Below, piece by piece: positions 24,919-34,402 of a DNA stretch of 64,000 nt (within the stretch, counting starts at the first letter, position 1; each line of letters starts with the position of its first letter). This DNA comes from Microbacterium sp. lyk4-40-TSB-66 (GTDB lineage: Bacteria; Actinomycetota; Actinomycetes; Actinomycetales; Microbacteriaceae). Under the pieces are notes generated by a model that saw nothing but the letters and a program-made list of their open reading frames with translations, ran no database searches and was not told where the DNA came from. The stretch spans positions 23,239 to 87,238 of the forward strand of contig NZ_JARVRW010000013.1 in the NCBI RefSeq assembly GCF_030209475.1, given 5' to 3'. The position numbers were made by a program, and so were the translations under genes.

Positions 24919-25845
24919 TCAGAACGGCAGCAGCGGATCGACGGCGATGGCGACGAACAGCAGCGTGAGGTACGTGATCGAGGCGTGGAAGACGCGCATC
25001 GGACGCGGCTCGCCGCCTCGCACGGCACGGGAGTACAGGCGGTGCGATTCGTAGACGAACCAGCCGCCGAACACCAGCGACGACACGGTGTACACCAGCC
25101 CCATGGATGCCACGGGGATCAACAGGAGCGAGCACGCGACGGTGGCCCACGCGTAGAGGATGACCTGGAGTCCCACCTGCGATCCGCTGCGGGTGGCGCC
25201 CAGCATCGGGACGTCGACCTCTTCGTACTGCCTGGCGTACTTCATCGACAGCGGCCAGTAGTGCGGCGGCGTCCAGAGGAAGACCAGGGCGAAGAGGATG
25301 AGCGCCGCCCACGACAGCGACCCCGTGACGGCCGACCAGCCGATGAGCACCGGGAAGCAGCCCGCGATGCCGCCCCACACGATGTTCTGCTCGGTGCGGC
25401 GCTTGAGGATCATCGTGTAGATCACGACGTAGAAGAAGATGGCCGCTGCCGACAGACCGGCGGCGAGCGGGTTCGTGAACACCCACAGCCAGACGGTCGA
25501 GACGGCGGCGAGCGTCCACGCGAACACGAGCGCGCCGCGCGGCGAGACCTCGCCGGTCACGAGCGGACGGTTCTCGGTGCGCTGCATGTGCGCGTCGATG
25601 TCGCGATCGAGGTACATGTTGAACGCGGCCGCCGAGCCGGCGCTCAGGGAGCCGCCGATGACCGTCGCGAAGATCAGCCACAGGTCGGGCAGTCCGCCCT
25701 GCGCCAGGATCATCACCGGCACGGTGGTGACCAGCAGGAGCTCGAGCACGCGGGGCTTCGTCAGGGCCACGTAAGCCCGCACGGTGCGTCCGACGGAGCG
25801 GCGATCGGTCGTCGCAATGCCGTGCGACGTCGTCGAGATGTCCAT
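24919..25845 (-). CDS. ctaB: protoheme IX farnesyltransferase (heme O synthase)
   Basis: CtaB/CyoE (308 aa) farnesylates heme B to heme O, the substrate of CtaA. It is a UbiA-fold prenyltransferase with about nine helices. The first Asp-rich motif is [20 protein letters not shown], and the second region is [23 protein letters not shown] start at the ATG giving MDISTTSHG; the longer frame to 25938 has a Cys/Trp-rich extension not seen in the family. It is divergent from tkt. Confidence 0.94.
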   Translation of the reverse strand: MDISTTSHGIATTDRRSVGRTVRAYVALTKPRVLELLLVTTVPVMILAQGGLPDLWLIFATVIGGSLSAGSAAAFNMYLDRDIDAHMQRTENRPLVTGEVSPRGALVFAWTLAAVSTVWLWVFTNPLAAGLSAAAIFFYVVIYTMILKRRTEQNIVWGGIAGCFPVLIGWSAVTGSLSWAALILFALVFLWTPPHYWPLSMKYARQYEEVDVPMLGATRSGSQVGLQVILYAWATVACSLLLIPVASMGLVYTVSSLVFGGWFVYESHRLYSRAVRGGEPRPMRVFHASITYLTLLFVAIAVDPLLPF

Positions 25846-25957
25846 CGTCCCCCGGGGTAGCGCGTAAAGAACCTCCTCGATTCTATGCCATCCGCACCAC
25901 ACGCCCGGCCGCCTGTCGACCCCCGTCACGATCCGCAACAGGGTCGTGGGTTCTCGC

Positions 25958-25963
25958 TATGCT
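25958..25963 (+). promoter_or_regulatory. -10 element of the pentose-phosphate operon
   Basis: TATGCT, near the -10 consensus, lies 107 nt before the tkt TTG, with a weak CGCAAC-like -35 about 18 nt upstream. Confidence 0.4.
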
Positions 25964-26070
25964 GGCGGTGAACGCGCGCCCCGCGACGACACCCCCACCC
26001 CCCTCCCACTCCTACGGTGGTGAGCGCGGACGTCGGTCGTGAACGGGCGCAGATCGAGAGAGGCACCGTT

Positions 26071-28170
26071 TTGTCGGACTTCGAATGGGATGAAATCGAT
26101 CGGCGCGCGGTGGACACCGCCCGCATTCTGGCGGCGGATGCCGTCGAGAAGGTGGGTAACGGTCACCCCGGCACCGCGATGTCGCTGGCCCCGGCCGCGT
26201 ACCTGCTGTACCAGCGGGTGCTGCGCCACGACCCGGCCGACACGCACTGGCCCGGACGCGACCGCTTCATCCTCTCGGTGGGTCACTCGTCGTTGACCCA
26301 GTACGTACAGCTCTACCTCGGCGGCTTCGGCCTCGAGAAGAAGGACCTCGAGGCGCTGCGCACCTGGGGCTCCCTGACCCCCGGTCACCCCGAGTACGGC
26401 CACACCGACGGTGTCGAGATCACCACCGGACCGCTCGGTCAGGGCCTCGCCTCGTCCGTCGGTTTCGCCTACGCCGCCCGCTACGAGCGCGGCCTCTTCG
26501 ACGCCGAGACCCCGGCCGGCGAGAGCCCGTTCGACCACTTCGTCTACGTGATCGCCGGTGACGGCGACCTTCAGGAGGGCGTGACCAGCGAGGCCTCCTC
26601 GCTCGCCGGCCACCAGGAGCTCGGCAACCTCATCGCCATCTACGACTCCAACCAGATCTCGATCGAGGACGACACCAACGTCGCCTTCACCGAGGACGTC
26701 GCCAAGCGGTACGAGGCGTACGGCTGGCACGTGCAGACGGTCGACTGGAAGAAGACCGGTCAGTACGTCGAAGACGTCGCCGAGCTGCACAGCGCCCTCG
26801 AGGCCGCGAAGGGCGAGACGAGCAAGCCCTCGCTCATCATCCTCAAGACGATCATCGGCTGGCCCTCGCCCGGCAAGCAGAACTCCGGCAAGATCCACGG
26901 CTCCGCCCTGGGCGCCGACGAGCTCAAGGCCACGAAGGAGGTGCTCGGCTTCGACCCCGAGCAGCACTTCGTCGTCGACGACGAGGTGCTCGCCCACACC
27001 CGCGAGCTCGTGAAGCGCGGCGAGGCCGAGAAGGCCGCCTGGCAGGAGAAGTTCGACGCCTGGGCCGAGGCCCACCCCGAGCGCAAGCAGCTGTGGGACC
27101 GCCTGCAGGCCCGCGAACTGCCCGACGACATCGCCGACGCGCTCCCGGCGTTCGAAGCCGGCAAGGACGTTTCGACCCGCGCCGCCTCCGGCACGGTCAT
27201 CAACGCACTCGCCGCCGAGCTCCCCGAGCTCTGGGGCGGTTCGGCCGACCTCGCCGAGTCCAACCTGACGACGATCAAGGATGCCAAGTCCTTCATCCCC
27301 TCGTCGTGGTCGACCCACGAGTGGTCGGGCGACCCCTACGGGCGCGTGCTGCACTTCGGCATCCGCGAGCACGCCATGGGCGCGATCCTCAACGGCATCG
27401 TGCTGCACGGACCCACGCGTCCCTTCGGCGGCACGTTCCTCATCTTCAGCGACTACATGCGCCCGCCGGTGCGTCTGGCCGCCCTGATGAACATCCCGAC
27501 CATCTTCGTCTGGACGCACGACTCCGTCGCCCTGGGTGAAGACGGTCCGACGCACCAGCCGATCGAGCAGCTCGCGACGCTCCGCGCCATCCCGAACTTC
27601 GCCCTCGTGCGTCCCGCGGATGCCAACGAGACCTCCGTCGTGTGGCTCGAGCTGCTGCGCCGCACCGCCGGCCCCGCGGGCATCGCCCTGACCCGCCAGA
27701 ACATCCCCGTGTTCGCGCGCGGCGAGGGTGCGGCATCCGGTGAGGAGTTCGCTTCCGCCGAGGGCGCCGTCAAGGGCGCGTACGTGCTCGCCGAGGCCGC
27801 CAACGGCGAGCCCGACGTCATCCTGATCGCGACCGGTTCCGAGGTCCAGCTGGCCGTCGAGGCGCGCGAGACCCTCGCCGCCGAGGGTGTGCACGCACGT
27901 GTCGTGTCGGCTCCGTCGCTGGAGTGGTTCGCCGAGCAGGACGAGGCGTACCGCGAGTCGGTGCTGCCGGCGTCGGTGAAGGCGCGCGTGTCGGTCGAGG
28001 CCGGCTCCGCCCTCAGCTGGGCGGGGATCGTCGGCGACGCCGGCCGCTCCGTCGCGATCGACCACTTCGGTGCGTCGGCCGACTACAAGACCCTGTTCCA
28101 GAAGTTCGGCATCACGGCCGAGGCCGTCGTCGAGGCAGCGCGCGACTCGCTCGCCGCGGCCAAGAAGTAA
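26071..28170 (+). CDS. tkt: transketolase
   Basis: Transketolase (699 aa) moves two-carbon units between sugar phosphates in the non-oxidative pentose phosphate pathway using thiamine diphosphate. The N-terminal [12 protein letters not shown], the TPP motif [26 protein letters not shown], and [13 protein letters not shown] with the catalytic Glu are present. I prefer the TTG at 26071 ([20 protein letters not shown]), 7 nt after GAGAGG. An in-frame GTG at 26017 lacks such a site. First of six genes; 18 nt separates it from tal. Confidence 0.96.
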   Translation: MSDFEWDEIDRRAVDTARILAADAVEKVGNGHPGTAMSLAPAAYLLYQRVLRHDPADTHWPGRDRFILSVGHSSLTQYVQLYLGGFGLEKKDLEALRTWGSLTPGHPEYGHTDGVEITTGPLGQGLASSVGFAYAARYERGLFDAETPAGESPFDHFVYVIAGDGDLQEGVTSEASSLAGHQELGNLIAIYDSNQISIEDDTNVAFTEDVAKRYEAYGWHVQTVDWKKTGQYVEDVAELHSALEAAKGETSKPSLIILKTIIGWPSPGKQNSGKIHGSALGADELKATKEVLGFDPEQHFVVDDEVLAHTRELVKRGEAEKAAWQEKFDAWAEAHPERKQLWDRLQARELPDDIADALPAFEAGKDVSTRAASGTVINALAAELPELWGGSADLAESNLTTIKDAKSFIPSSWSTHEWSGDPYGRVLHFGIREHAMGAILNGIVLHGPTRPFGGTFLIFSDYMRPPVRLAALMNIPTIFVWTHDSVALGEDGPTHQPIEQLATLRAIPNFALVRPADANETSVVWLELLRRTAGPAGIALTRQNIPVFARGEGAASGEEFASAEGAVKGAYVLAEAANGEPDVILIATGSEVQLAVEARETLAAEGVHARVVSAPSLEWFAEQDEAYRESVLPASVKARVSVEAGSALSWAGIVGDAGRSVAIDHFGASADYKTLFQKFGITAEAVVEAARDSLAAAKK

Positions 28171-28188
28171 TCCGAGGAGATTAACGAC

Positions 28189-29310
28189 ATGAGCACTCCC
28201 ACCGCAGACCTCGCCGCCGCCGGCGTCAGCATCTGGCTCGACGACCTGTCGCGTCAGCGGATCCAGTCCGGCAACCTCGCCGAGCTCATCAACGCCCGCA
28301 ACGTGTCGGGCGTGACGACCAACCCCACGATCTTCGCCGGAGCCCTGTCGAAGGGTGAAGCGTACGAGGGCCAGGTCAAGGAACTCGCCGCCGCCGGCGC
28401 CGATGTCGACGAGGCGATCTTCTCGATCACCACCGATGACGTCCGTGACGCGTGCGACATCTTCCTCCCCGTGTTCGAAGCCACCGGCGGTGTCGACGGC
28501 CGCGTGTCGATCGAGGTCTCGCCCGACCTCGCGCACGACACCGACGCCACCGTCGCGCAGGCCAAGGACCTCTCGGCCCGCGTCGACCGCAAGAACGTGC
28601 TGATCAAGATCCCCGCGACCAAGGCGGGCCTGCCCGCCATCACCGAGGTCATCGGTGCGGGCATCTCGGTCAACGTCACGCTCATCTTCAGCCTCGAGCG
28701 CTACGAGGAGGTCATCGACGCCTACCTCGCCGGTGTCGAGAAGGCGCAGGCCGCCGGCCACGACATCTCGACCCTGCAGTCGGTCGCGTCGTTCTTCGTC
28801 TCGCGCGTCGACACCGAGATCGACAAGCGTCTCGCCGCCCTCGGCACCGACGAAGCCGCAGCACTCAAGGGCAAGGCGGGCATCGCCAACGCGCGGCTGG
28901 CCTACGAGCTCTTCGAGAAGAAGTTCTCGGAGGACCGCGCCAAGAAGCTGCTGGACGCCGGCGCGACCGTGCAGCGCCCGCTGTGGGCGTCGACCGGCGT
29001 GAAGGACCCGGCGCTGCCCGACACCCTTTACGTGACCGAGCTCGTCGCCGCCGGCACCGTGAACACGATGCCCGAGAAGACGCTCGAGGCCACGTTCGAC
29101 CACGGCGTGATCACCGGCGACACCATCACCGGCGCCTACGCCGAGGCGCACGAGGTCTTCGACCGCCTCGCCGCCGCGGGCGTCGACGTCGCCGACGCGA
29201 CGCAGACGCTCGAGGACGAGGGCGTCGAGAAGTTCATCGCCTCCTGGCACGAACTGCAGGACACCGTGAAGACCGCCCTCGAGGCCGGAAGCGCCCAGGC
29301 CGCCAAGTGA
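28189..29310 (+). CDS. tal: transaldolase
   Basis: Transaldolase (373 aa) transfers dihydroxyacetone units in the pentose phosphate pathway. [20 protein letters not shown] and [10 protein letters not shown] mark the N-terminus, and the Schiff-base lysine lies in [21 protein letters not shown] precedes the ATG by about 10 nt. The stop overlaps the pgi GTG. Confidence 0.97.
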   Translation: MSTPTADLAAAGVSIWLDDLSRQRIQSGNLAELINARNVSGVTTNPTIFAGALSKGEAYEGQVKELAAAGADVDEAIFSITTDDVRDACDIFLPVFEATGGVDGRVSIEVSPDLAHDTDATVAQAKDLSARVDRKNVLIKIPATKAGLPAITEVIGAGISVNVTLIFSLERYEEVIDAYLAGVEKAQAAGHDISTLQSVASFFVSRVDTEIDKRLAALGTDEAAALKGKAGIANARLAYELFEKKFSEDRAKKLLDAGATVQRPLWASTGVKDPALPDTLYVTELVAAGTVNTMPEKTLEATFDHGVITGDTITGAYAEAHEVFDRLAAAGVDVADATQTLEDEGVEKFIASWHELQDTVKTALEAGSAQAAK

Positions 29311-30935
29311 GCTTCGCGGTCAAGGTCACGGGCCACGTCGGCTCGGTCGTCTCGGCCGAGCTGCCGGGCCTGACCGGCTCGCTGATCGCGTCGGGCATCA
29401 CCGCCGGCGACGCGAGCCTGTGGGGCCCGGCCGCCGAAGACGAGGCATCCCGTCGGCTCGGGTGGGTGCGGGCGGTCTCCGTCTCGCGCCCGCTCGTGCC
29501 CGAGATCACGGCCCTGCGCGACGAGCTCGTCGCGCAGGGCGTGACCCGCGTCGTTCTCGCGGGGATGGGCGGTTCGTCGCTGGCGCCCGAGGTCATCGCC
29601 CAGACGGCCGGTGTTCCGCTGGTCATCCTCGATTCGACCTCTCCCGGACAGGTGCTCGCCGCGATCGACGGCGACGCCGAGTCGGGCGGTCTCGCCCAGA
29701 CCGTCCTGGTGGTCTCGAGCAAATCCGGTTCGACGATCGAGACCGACTCCGCCAAGCGCGCCTTCGAGGCCGCCTTCCGCGACCTCGGCATCGATCCGGC
29801 CGAGCGCATCGTCGTGGTGACGGATCCCGGCTCGCTGCTGGAGCAGTCGGCGCGAGCCGACGGCTATCGGGTCTTCACCGCCGACCCCGAGGTGGGCGGA
29901 CGCTATTCCGCTCTCACTGCGTTCGGCCTGGTGCCGACGGGACTCGCTGGCGTCGACATCGACGACCTCCTCGACGAGGCGGATGCCACGCTCCTCGAGG
30001 TCGCGATCGACTCCCCCGAGAACCCGGCGCTGGTCCTCGCCGCCGCGATCGCCGGCGGTGGCGCCCTGCGCCGCGACAAGCTCGGGCTGGTCACCGACGG
30101 CAGCCACATCGTGGGCCTGCCCGACTGGATCGAGCAGCTCGTCGCGGAGTCGACGGGCAAGGACGGCTCCGGCATCCTTCCCGTGGTGCTGCTGCCCGTC
30201 TCGCCCGAGCTCGACTCGCGCCCCGACGACCTGCAGGTCGTCCGGTTCGTCGACGACGCCACCGCGTTCCACCTCTTCGAGCGTCACACCGACGAAGTAT
30301 TGGTGAGCGGGTCGCTGGGCGCCCAGTTCGTCGTTTGGGAGTACGCGACCGCGATCGCCGGCAGCATGCTCGGTATCGATCCGTTCGACCAGCCCGACGT
30401 CGAATCGGCGAAGGACGCCACCCGCGGTCTGCTGCAGGCGCAGCCGGCCCCCACCGCCCCGGCGTTCGTCGACGGCGGCGTGGAAGTCCGGGTCTCCGAC
30501 CCCGCTCTCGCGGCCAGCGGCACCGTCGCCGGCGTGCTGGCGGCCCTGTACGAACGGGTCACCGCCGACGGCTACCTCAGCATCCAGGCCTACGTGAACC
30601 GCCTCGAGCTCGCGCAGCTCGCAGGCCTGCGCGAACTCGTGGCCGCGGACTGCGGTCGCCCCACCACCTTCGGCTGGGGTCCCCGCTTCCTCCACTCCAC
30701 GGGCCAGTACCACAAGGGAGGACCCGCCGCCGGCGTGTTCCTCCAGATCCTCGAACGCACCGACGTCGACCTCGAGATCCCCGGTCGACCGTTCACGTTC
30801 GGACAACTCATCCAGGCACAGGCCGCGGGAGACGCGAGCGTGCTGGCGGAGGCGCCGCATGGCCGTCCCGTCGTCACGCTGACGCTGACCGACCCGCAGG
30901 TCGAAGTGCTCTCACTCTTCGAGGCGGCACAGTAA
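29307..30935 (+). CDS. pgi: glucose-6-phosphate isomerase
   Basis: This SIS-fold protein (542 aa) belongs to the divergent actinobacterial Pgi group found between tal and zwf. Sugar-phosphate-binding stretches [14 protein letters not shown] and [14 protein letters not shown] are clear, and [18 protein letters not shown] is typical of the C-terminal part. It links glucose-6-phosphate, used by zwf downstream, to fructose-6-phosphate from tkt/tal. GTGA coupling to tal supports one operon. Confidence 0.93.
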   Translation: MSFAVKVTGHVGSVVSAELPGLTGSLIASGITAGDASLWGPAAEDEASRRLGWVRAVSVSRPLVPEITALRDELVAQGVTRVVLAGMGGSSLAPEVIAQTAGVPLVILDSTSPGQVLAAIDGDAESGGLAQTVLVVSSKSGSTIETDSAKRAFEAAFRDLGIDPAERIVVVTDPGSLLEQSARADGYRVFTADPEVGGRYSALTAFGLVPTGLAGVDIDDLLDEADATLLEVAIDSPENPALVLAAAIAGGGALRRDKLGLVTDGSHIVGLPDWIEQLVAESTGKDGSGILPVVLLPVSPELDSRPDDLQVVRFVDDATAFHLFERHTDEVLVSGSLGAQFVVWEYATAIAGSMLGIDPFDQPDVESAKDATRGLLQAQPAPTAPAFVDGGVEVRVSDPALAASGTVAGVLAALYERVTADGYLSIQAYVNRLELAQLAGLRELVAADCGRPTTFGWGPRFLHSTGQYHKGGPAAGVFLQILERTDVDLEIPGRPFTFGQLIQAQAAGDASVLAEAPHGRPVVTLTLTDPQVEVLSLFEAAQ

Positions 30936-30938
30936 GTC

Positions 30939-32489
30939 ATGGTCGTAGAGATCACACCGGGTCACAATCCCCTGCGCGATCCCGAGGATCGCCGTTTGAG
31001 CCGGATCGCCGGGCCCAGCGCCCTGGTGATCTTCGGCGTCACCGGCGACCTGTCGCGCAAAAAGCTCATGCCGGCGGTCTACGACCTCGCCAACCGCGGT
31101 CTGCTCCCCCCGGGTTTCGCCCTGGTGGGCTTCGCGCGCCGCGACTGGAAGGACCAGGACTTCGCCGAGGTCGTCTACGACTCGGTCAAGAAGTACGCCC
31201 GTACCGAGTTCCGCGAGGAGACGTGGAAAGAGCTGCTGGAGGGGATCCGCTTCGTCCAGGGCGAGTTCGACGACCCTGAAGCGTTCCAGCGCCTGCGCGC
31301 GACGGTCGACAAGCTCGACACCGAACGCGGCACCATGGGCAACCACGCTTACTACCTCTCGATCCCGCCGAAGGCCTTCCCCCTCGTCACGACGCAGCTG
31401 AAGGCATCCGGTCTGGTGGGTGACGGCGGTCACAAGACCAGCGGCTGGCGCCGCGTCGTCATCGAGAAGCCCTTCGGCCACGACCTGGCCTCGGCGCGCG
31501 AGTTGAACGAGGTCGTCGAGAGCGCCTTCCCCGCCGACTCGATCTTCCGCATCGACCACTACCTCGGCAAAGAGACCGTGCAGAACATCCTGGCGCTGCG
31601 ATTCGCCAACGAGCTGTACGAGCCGATCTGGAACCGCAACTACGTCGACCACGTGCAGATCACCATGGCCGAGGACATCGGTGTGGGCGGCCGTGCGGGC
31701 TACTACGACGGCATCGGCGCGGCGCGCGACGTCATCCAGAACCACCTCCTGCAGTTGCTGGCGCTCACGGCGATGGAGGAGCCCATCAGCTTCAACGCCG
31801 CCGACCTCCGTGCCGAGAAGGAGAAGGTCCTCGCCGCGGTACGCCTGCCCGAGAACCTCGCCGAGTCCACGGCTCGCGGGCAGTACGCGGGCGGCTGGCA
31901 GGGCGGCGAAGAGGTGCTGGGCTTCCTCGAGGAAGACGGCATGAACCCCGAGTCGGTCACCGAGACCTACGCGGCGATCAAGCTCGAGATCAACACCCGC
32001 CGCTGGTCGGGGGTGCCGTTCTACGTCCGCAGCGGCAAGCGTCTGGGACGCCGCGTGACCGAGGTCGCCGTGGTGTTCAAGCGGGCTCCGCAGCAGCTGT
32101 TCTCGCGCAGCCAGACGCAGGAGCTCGGACAGAACGCGCTCGTCATCCGCGTGCAGCCCGACGAGGGCGTCACCATCCGCTTCGGCTCGAAAGTCCCCGG
32201 CGACGGCACGCAGGTGCGCGACGTGACGATGGACTTCGGATACGGCCACGCCTTCACCGAGGCGAGCCCCGAAGCGTACGAGCGCCTCATCCTCGACGTG
32301 CTGCTCGGCGACCCTCCGCTGTTCCCGCGGCACGAAGAGGTCGAGCTCAGCTGGAAGATCCTCGACCCGATCGAGGAGTTCTGGGCCGCGGAGGGCGGTC
32401 CGCTCGAACAGTATTCGCCCGGATCGTGGGGGCCGGCATCCGCCGACGAACTCCTCGCCCGCGACGGCCGCACCTGGAGGCGCCCGTGA
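30939..32489 (+). CDS. zwf: glucose-6-phosphate 1-dehydrogenase
   Basis: Zwf (516 aa) oxidises glucose-6-phosphate to 6-phosphogluconolactone. The coenzyme motif GVTGDLSRKKLMPA is at about residues 36-49, and the substrate-binding active site is RIDHYLGKETVQN. It lies 3 nt after the pgi stop, and its own stop overlaps opcA, its allosteric partner. Confidence 0.97.
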   Translation: MVVEITPGHNPLRDPEDRRLSRIAGPSALVIFGVTGDLSRKKLMPAVYDLANRGLLPPGFALVGFARRDWKDQDFAEVVYDSVKKYARTEFREETWKELLEGIRFVQGEFDDPEAFQRLRATVDKLDTERGTMGNHAYYLSIPPKAFPLVTTQLKASGLVGDGGHKTSGWRRVVIEKPFGHDLASARELNEVVESAFPADSIFRIDHYLGKETVQNILALRFANELYEPIWNRNYVDHVQITMAEDIGVGGRAGYYDGIGAARDVIQNHLLQLLALTAMEEPISFNAADLRAEKEKVLAAVRLPENLAESTARGQYAGGWQGGEEVLGFLEEDGMNPESVTETYAAIKLEINTRRWSGVPFYVRSGKRLGRRVTEVAVVFKRAPQQLFSRSQTQELGQNALVIRVQPDEGVTIRFGSKVPGDGTQVRDVTMDFGYGHAFTEASPEAYERLILDVLLGDPPLFPRHEEVELSWKILDPIEEFWAAEGGPLEQYSPGSWGPASADELLARDGRTWRRP

Positions 32490-33433
32490 TCATCGACCTG
32501 CCCGACACCACCGTCAGCGCGATCTCGAAGAAGCTCGTCAGCGTGCGCGAAGAGGGCGGCGCCGTCGCCCTCGGCCGCGTGCTGACGCTCATCATCGTCA
32601 CGCACCACGGCGCCGAAGAAGAGGTCATCGAGGCCGCGAACGACGCATCGCGCGAGCACCCGATGCGGGTCATCGCCGTGCTGTTCGGCGACGAAGACGA
32701 AGAGCCCCGCCTCGACGCCCAGATCCGCGTCGGCGGCGACGCCGGCGCCAGCGAGGTAGTGGTCCTGCGCGCCCACGGCGCTGCCGGCTCCAACGCCGAG
32801 AGCCTCGTCACGGGTCTGCTGCTCCCCGACGCCCCGGTCGTCGCGTGGTGGCCCGCCGAGGCTCCCGCGAACCCGTCGCGCTCGGCCATCGGCCGCATCG
32901 CGCAGCGCCGCATCACCGACGCCTCGTCGCAGGCCGATCCCGCCGCGTGGGTGGCCGAGCTCGGCGAGCACTACGCCCCCGGCGACACCGACTTCGCGTG
33001 GACGCGACTCACGCGCTGGCGTGAGCAGCTGGCGGCGGTGCTCGATCAGCCTCCCTACGAGCCGGTCACCGCGATCGAGGTGCGCGGCGCCGCCGACTCC
33101 CCCTCGACGTCGCTGCTCGCAGCGTGGCTGGGCATGAGGCTCGACGCCCCCGTCGACTACGCCTACCTCCCGGCCGACGAGTGGGCGAGCGGCATCAAGT
33201 CCGTGCGCCTCACCCGCGAGAGCGGCGACACGCTGCTCGAGCGTCCCGAGGCGGGGGTCGCGATCCTCCGCCAGCCCGGGCAGCCCACGCACGATCTCGC
33301 CTTCCCGCGTCGCACGCTCCGCGAGTGTCTGGCCGAGGAGTTGCGCCGGCTCGACCCCGACCTGCTCTACGGTCGTGTGATCACCGACGGACATGATCTG
33401 CTGCACGCCGCGAACGAGAAGAGCGCATCGTGA
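32486..33433 (+). CDS. opcA: glucose-6-phosphate dehydrogenase assembly protein OpcA
   Basis: OpcA (315 aa) is needed for full activity of Zwf in actinobacteria and cyanobacteria. VIIDLPDTTVSAISKKLVSVREEGGAVALGRVLTLI and LLPDAPVVAWWPAEAP match the family. The GTG overlaps the zwf stop by 4 nt, and the stop overlaps pgl the same way. Confidence 0.96.
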   Translation: MIIDLPDTTVSAISKKLVSVREEGGAVALGRVLTLIIVTHHGAEEEVIEAANDASREHPMRVIAVLFGDEDEEPRLDAQIRVGGDAGASEVVVLRAHGAAGSNAESLVTGLLLPDAPVVAWWPAEAPANPSRSAIGRIAQRRITDASSQADPAAWVAELGEHYAPGDTDFAWTRLTRWREQLAAVLDQPPYEPVTAIEVRGAADSPSTSLLAAWLGMRLDAPVDYAYLPADEWASGIKSVRLTRESGDTLLERPEAGVAILRQPGQPTHDLAFPRRTLRECLAEELRRLDPDLLYGRVITDGHDLLHAANEKSAS

Positions 33434-34218
33434 GCGACGGTTCGGCGAAGCGCGTCATCATCAAGCGCGACGCCGACGCCCTCGCCGAGTACGTCGCCAC
33501 CCGATTCGTCAACCGCATCGTCAAGCGCGTCGCCGAGGGCAAGCGCATGCACATCTGCCTCACCGGCGGCACGATGGGCGGGGCGGTCCTTCGCACCGCC
33601 GCGCGCGACGAGCGCGTGGCCGACATCGACTGGTCGCTCGTGCACTTCTGGTTCGGCGACGAGCGCTTCGTGCCGCGCGACAGCGGTGACCGCAACGAGA
33701 AGCAGGCGCGCGAGGCGTTCCTCGACCACATCGCCGTTCCGGCCGAGAACATCCACGCCGTGGCCTCCAGCGAAGACGGGGTCGATCTCGACACTGCGGC
33801 GATCGCGTACGCCGACGAGCTCGCGCAGTTCGCTCCGTCGGATCGCAGCGAAACGGGCCCGTGGCCGTCGTTCGACATCTGCTTCCTCGGCGTCGGCCCC
33901 GACGCGCACATCGCTTCGCTGTTCCCCGATCGCCCCGAGATCTCGGTGACCGACCGCGCGACCGTGCCCGTACGGGAGTCCCCCAAGCCGCCGAGCGAAC
34001 GGGTCTCGCTCACGCGTCCCGTCATCAACAGCTCCAAGCGCGTGTGGATGGTCATCGCCGGCGCCGACAAGGCCGCAGCCCTCGGACTCGCCCTGGCCGG
34101 GGCGAGCTACCAGAGCGTTCCGGCCGCGGGGGCCAAGGGGCGCCGTCGCACGGCGTTCTTCGTCGACGAGGTGGCGGCCGATCAGGTGCCGCCGCAGCTC
34201 ATCGACCGCGAGTACTGA
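33430..34218 (+). CDS. pgl: 6-phosphogluconolactonase
   Basis: Pgl/DevB (262 aa) hydrolyses 6-phosphogluconolactone produced by Zwf. Motifs include CLTGGTMG near residue 40, HFWFGDERFVPRDSGDRNE and FLGVGPDAHIASLFP. The family is related to glucosamine-6-phosphate deaminases, but context and motifs favour Pgl. It is the last gene of the operon and is followed by a strong terminator. Confidence 0.96.
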   Translation: MSDGSAKRVIIKRDADALAEYVATRFVNRIVKRVAEGKRMHICLTGGTMGGAVLRTAARDERVADIDWSLVHFWFGDERFVPRDSGDRNEKQAREAFLDHIAVPAENIHAVASSEDGVDLDTAAIAYADELAQFAPSDRSETGPWPSFDICFLGVGPDAHIASLFPDRPEISVTDRATVPVRESPKPPSERVSLTRPVINSSKRVWMVIAGADKAAALGLALAGASYQSVPAAGAKGRRRTAFFVDEVAADQVPPQLIDREY

Positions 34219-34232
34219 GCGTTCGCGCGCAC

Positions 34233-34267
34233 ACGAGGGCCGGATGCCGTCGGCATCCGGTCCTCGT
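34233..34267 (+). terminator. terminator of the tkt-tal-pgi-zwf-opcA-pgl operon
   Basis: A 35-nt hairpin runs from ACGAGG to CCTCGT with GGATGCC and GGCATCC as its inner stem and a GTC loop. It lies 15 nt after the pgl stop and is followed by a T-rich CGTTTCATCGTT. Confidence 0.92.
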
Positions 34268-34301
34268 CGTTTCATCGTTACGGTCTCGCGTCGTACCCCC
34301 C

Positions 34302-34330
34302 TTGCCTTTGCCCGAATCGCGACTTAGCCT
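34302..34330 (+). promoter_or_regulatory. promoter of the LuxR-type regulator gene
   Basis: TTGCCT (34302-34307) and TAGCCT (34325-34330) are separated by exactly 17 nt. The ATG at 34403 is 72 nt downstream. Confidence 0.6.
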
Positions 34331-34402
34331 TCGAGCGGGGGGCATCCTGTTCCGGCCCGTGAGAGTGATCTCCGGCTCCGGACGACGCAGTTGGGACGTG
34401 GG

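Noticed and set aside
25957..29250. 1097-codon minus-strand open frame opposite tkt and tal
   Set aside because: It is a complementary-strand shadow of two unmistakable enzymes, common at high GC. It has no start signals or domains.
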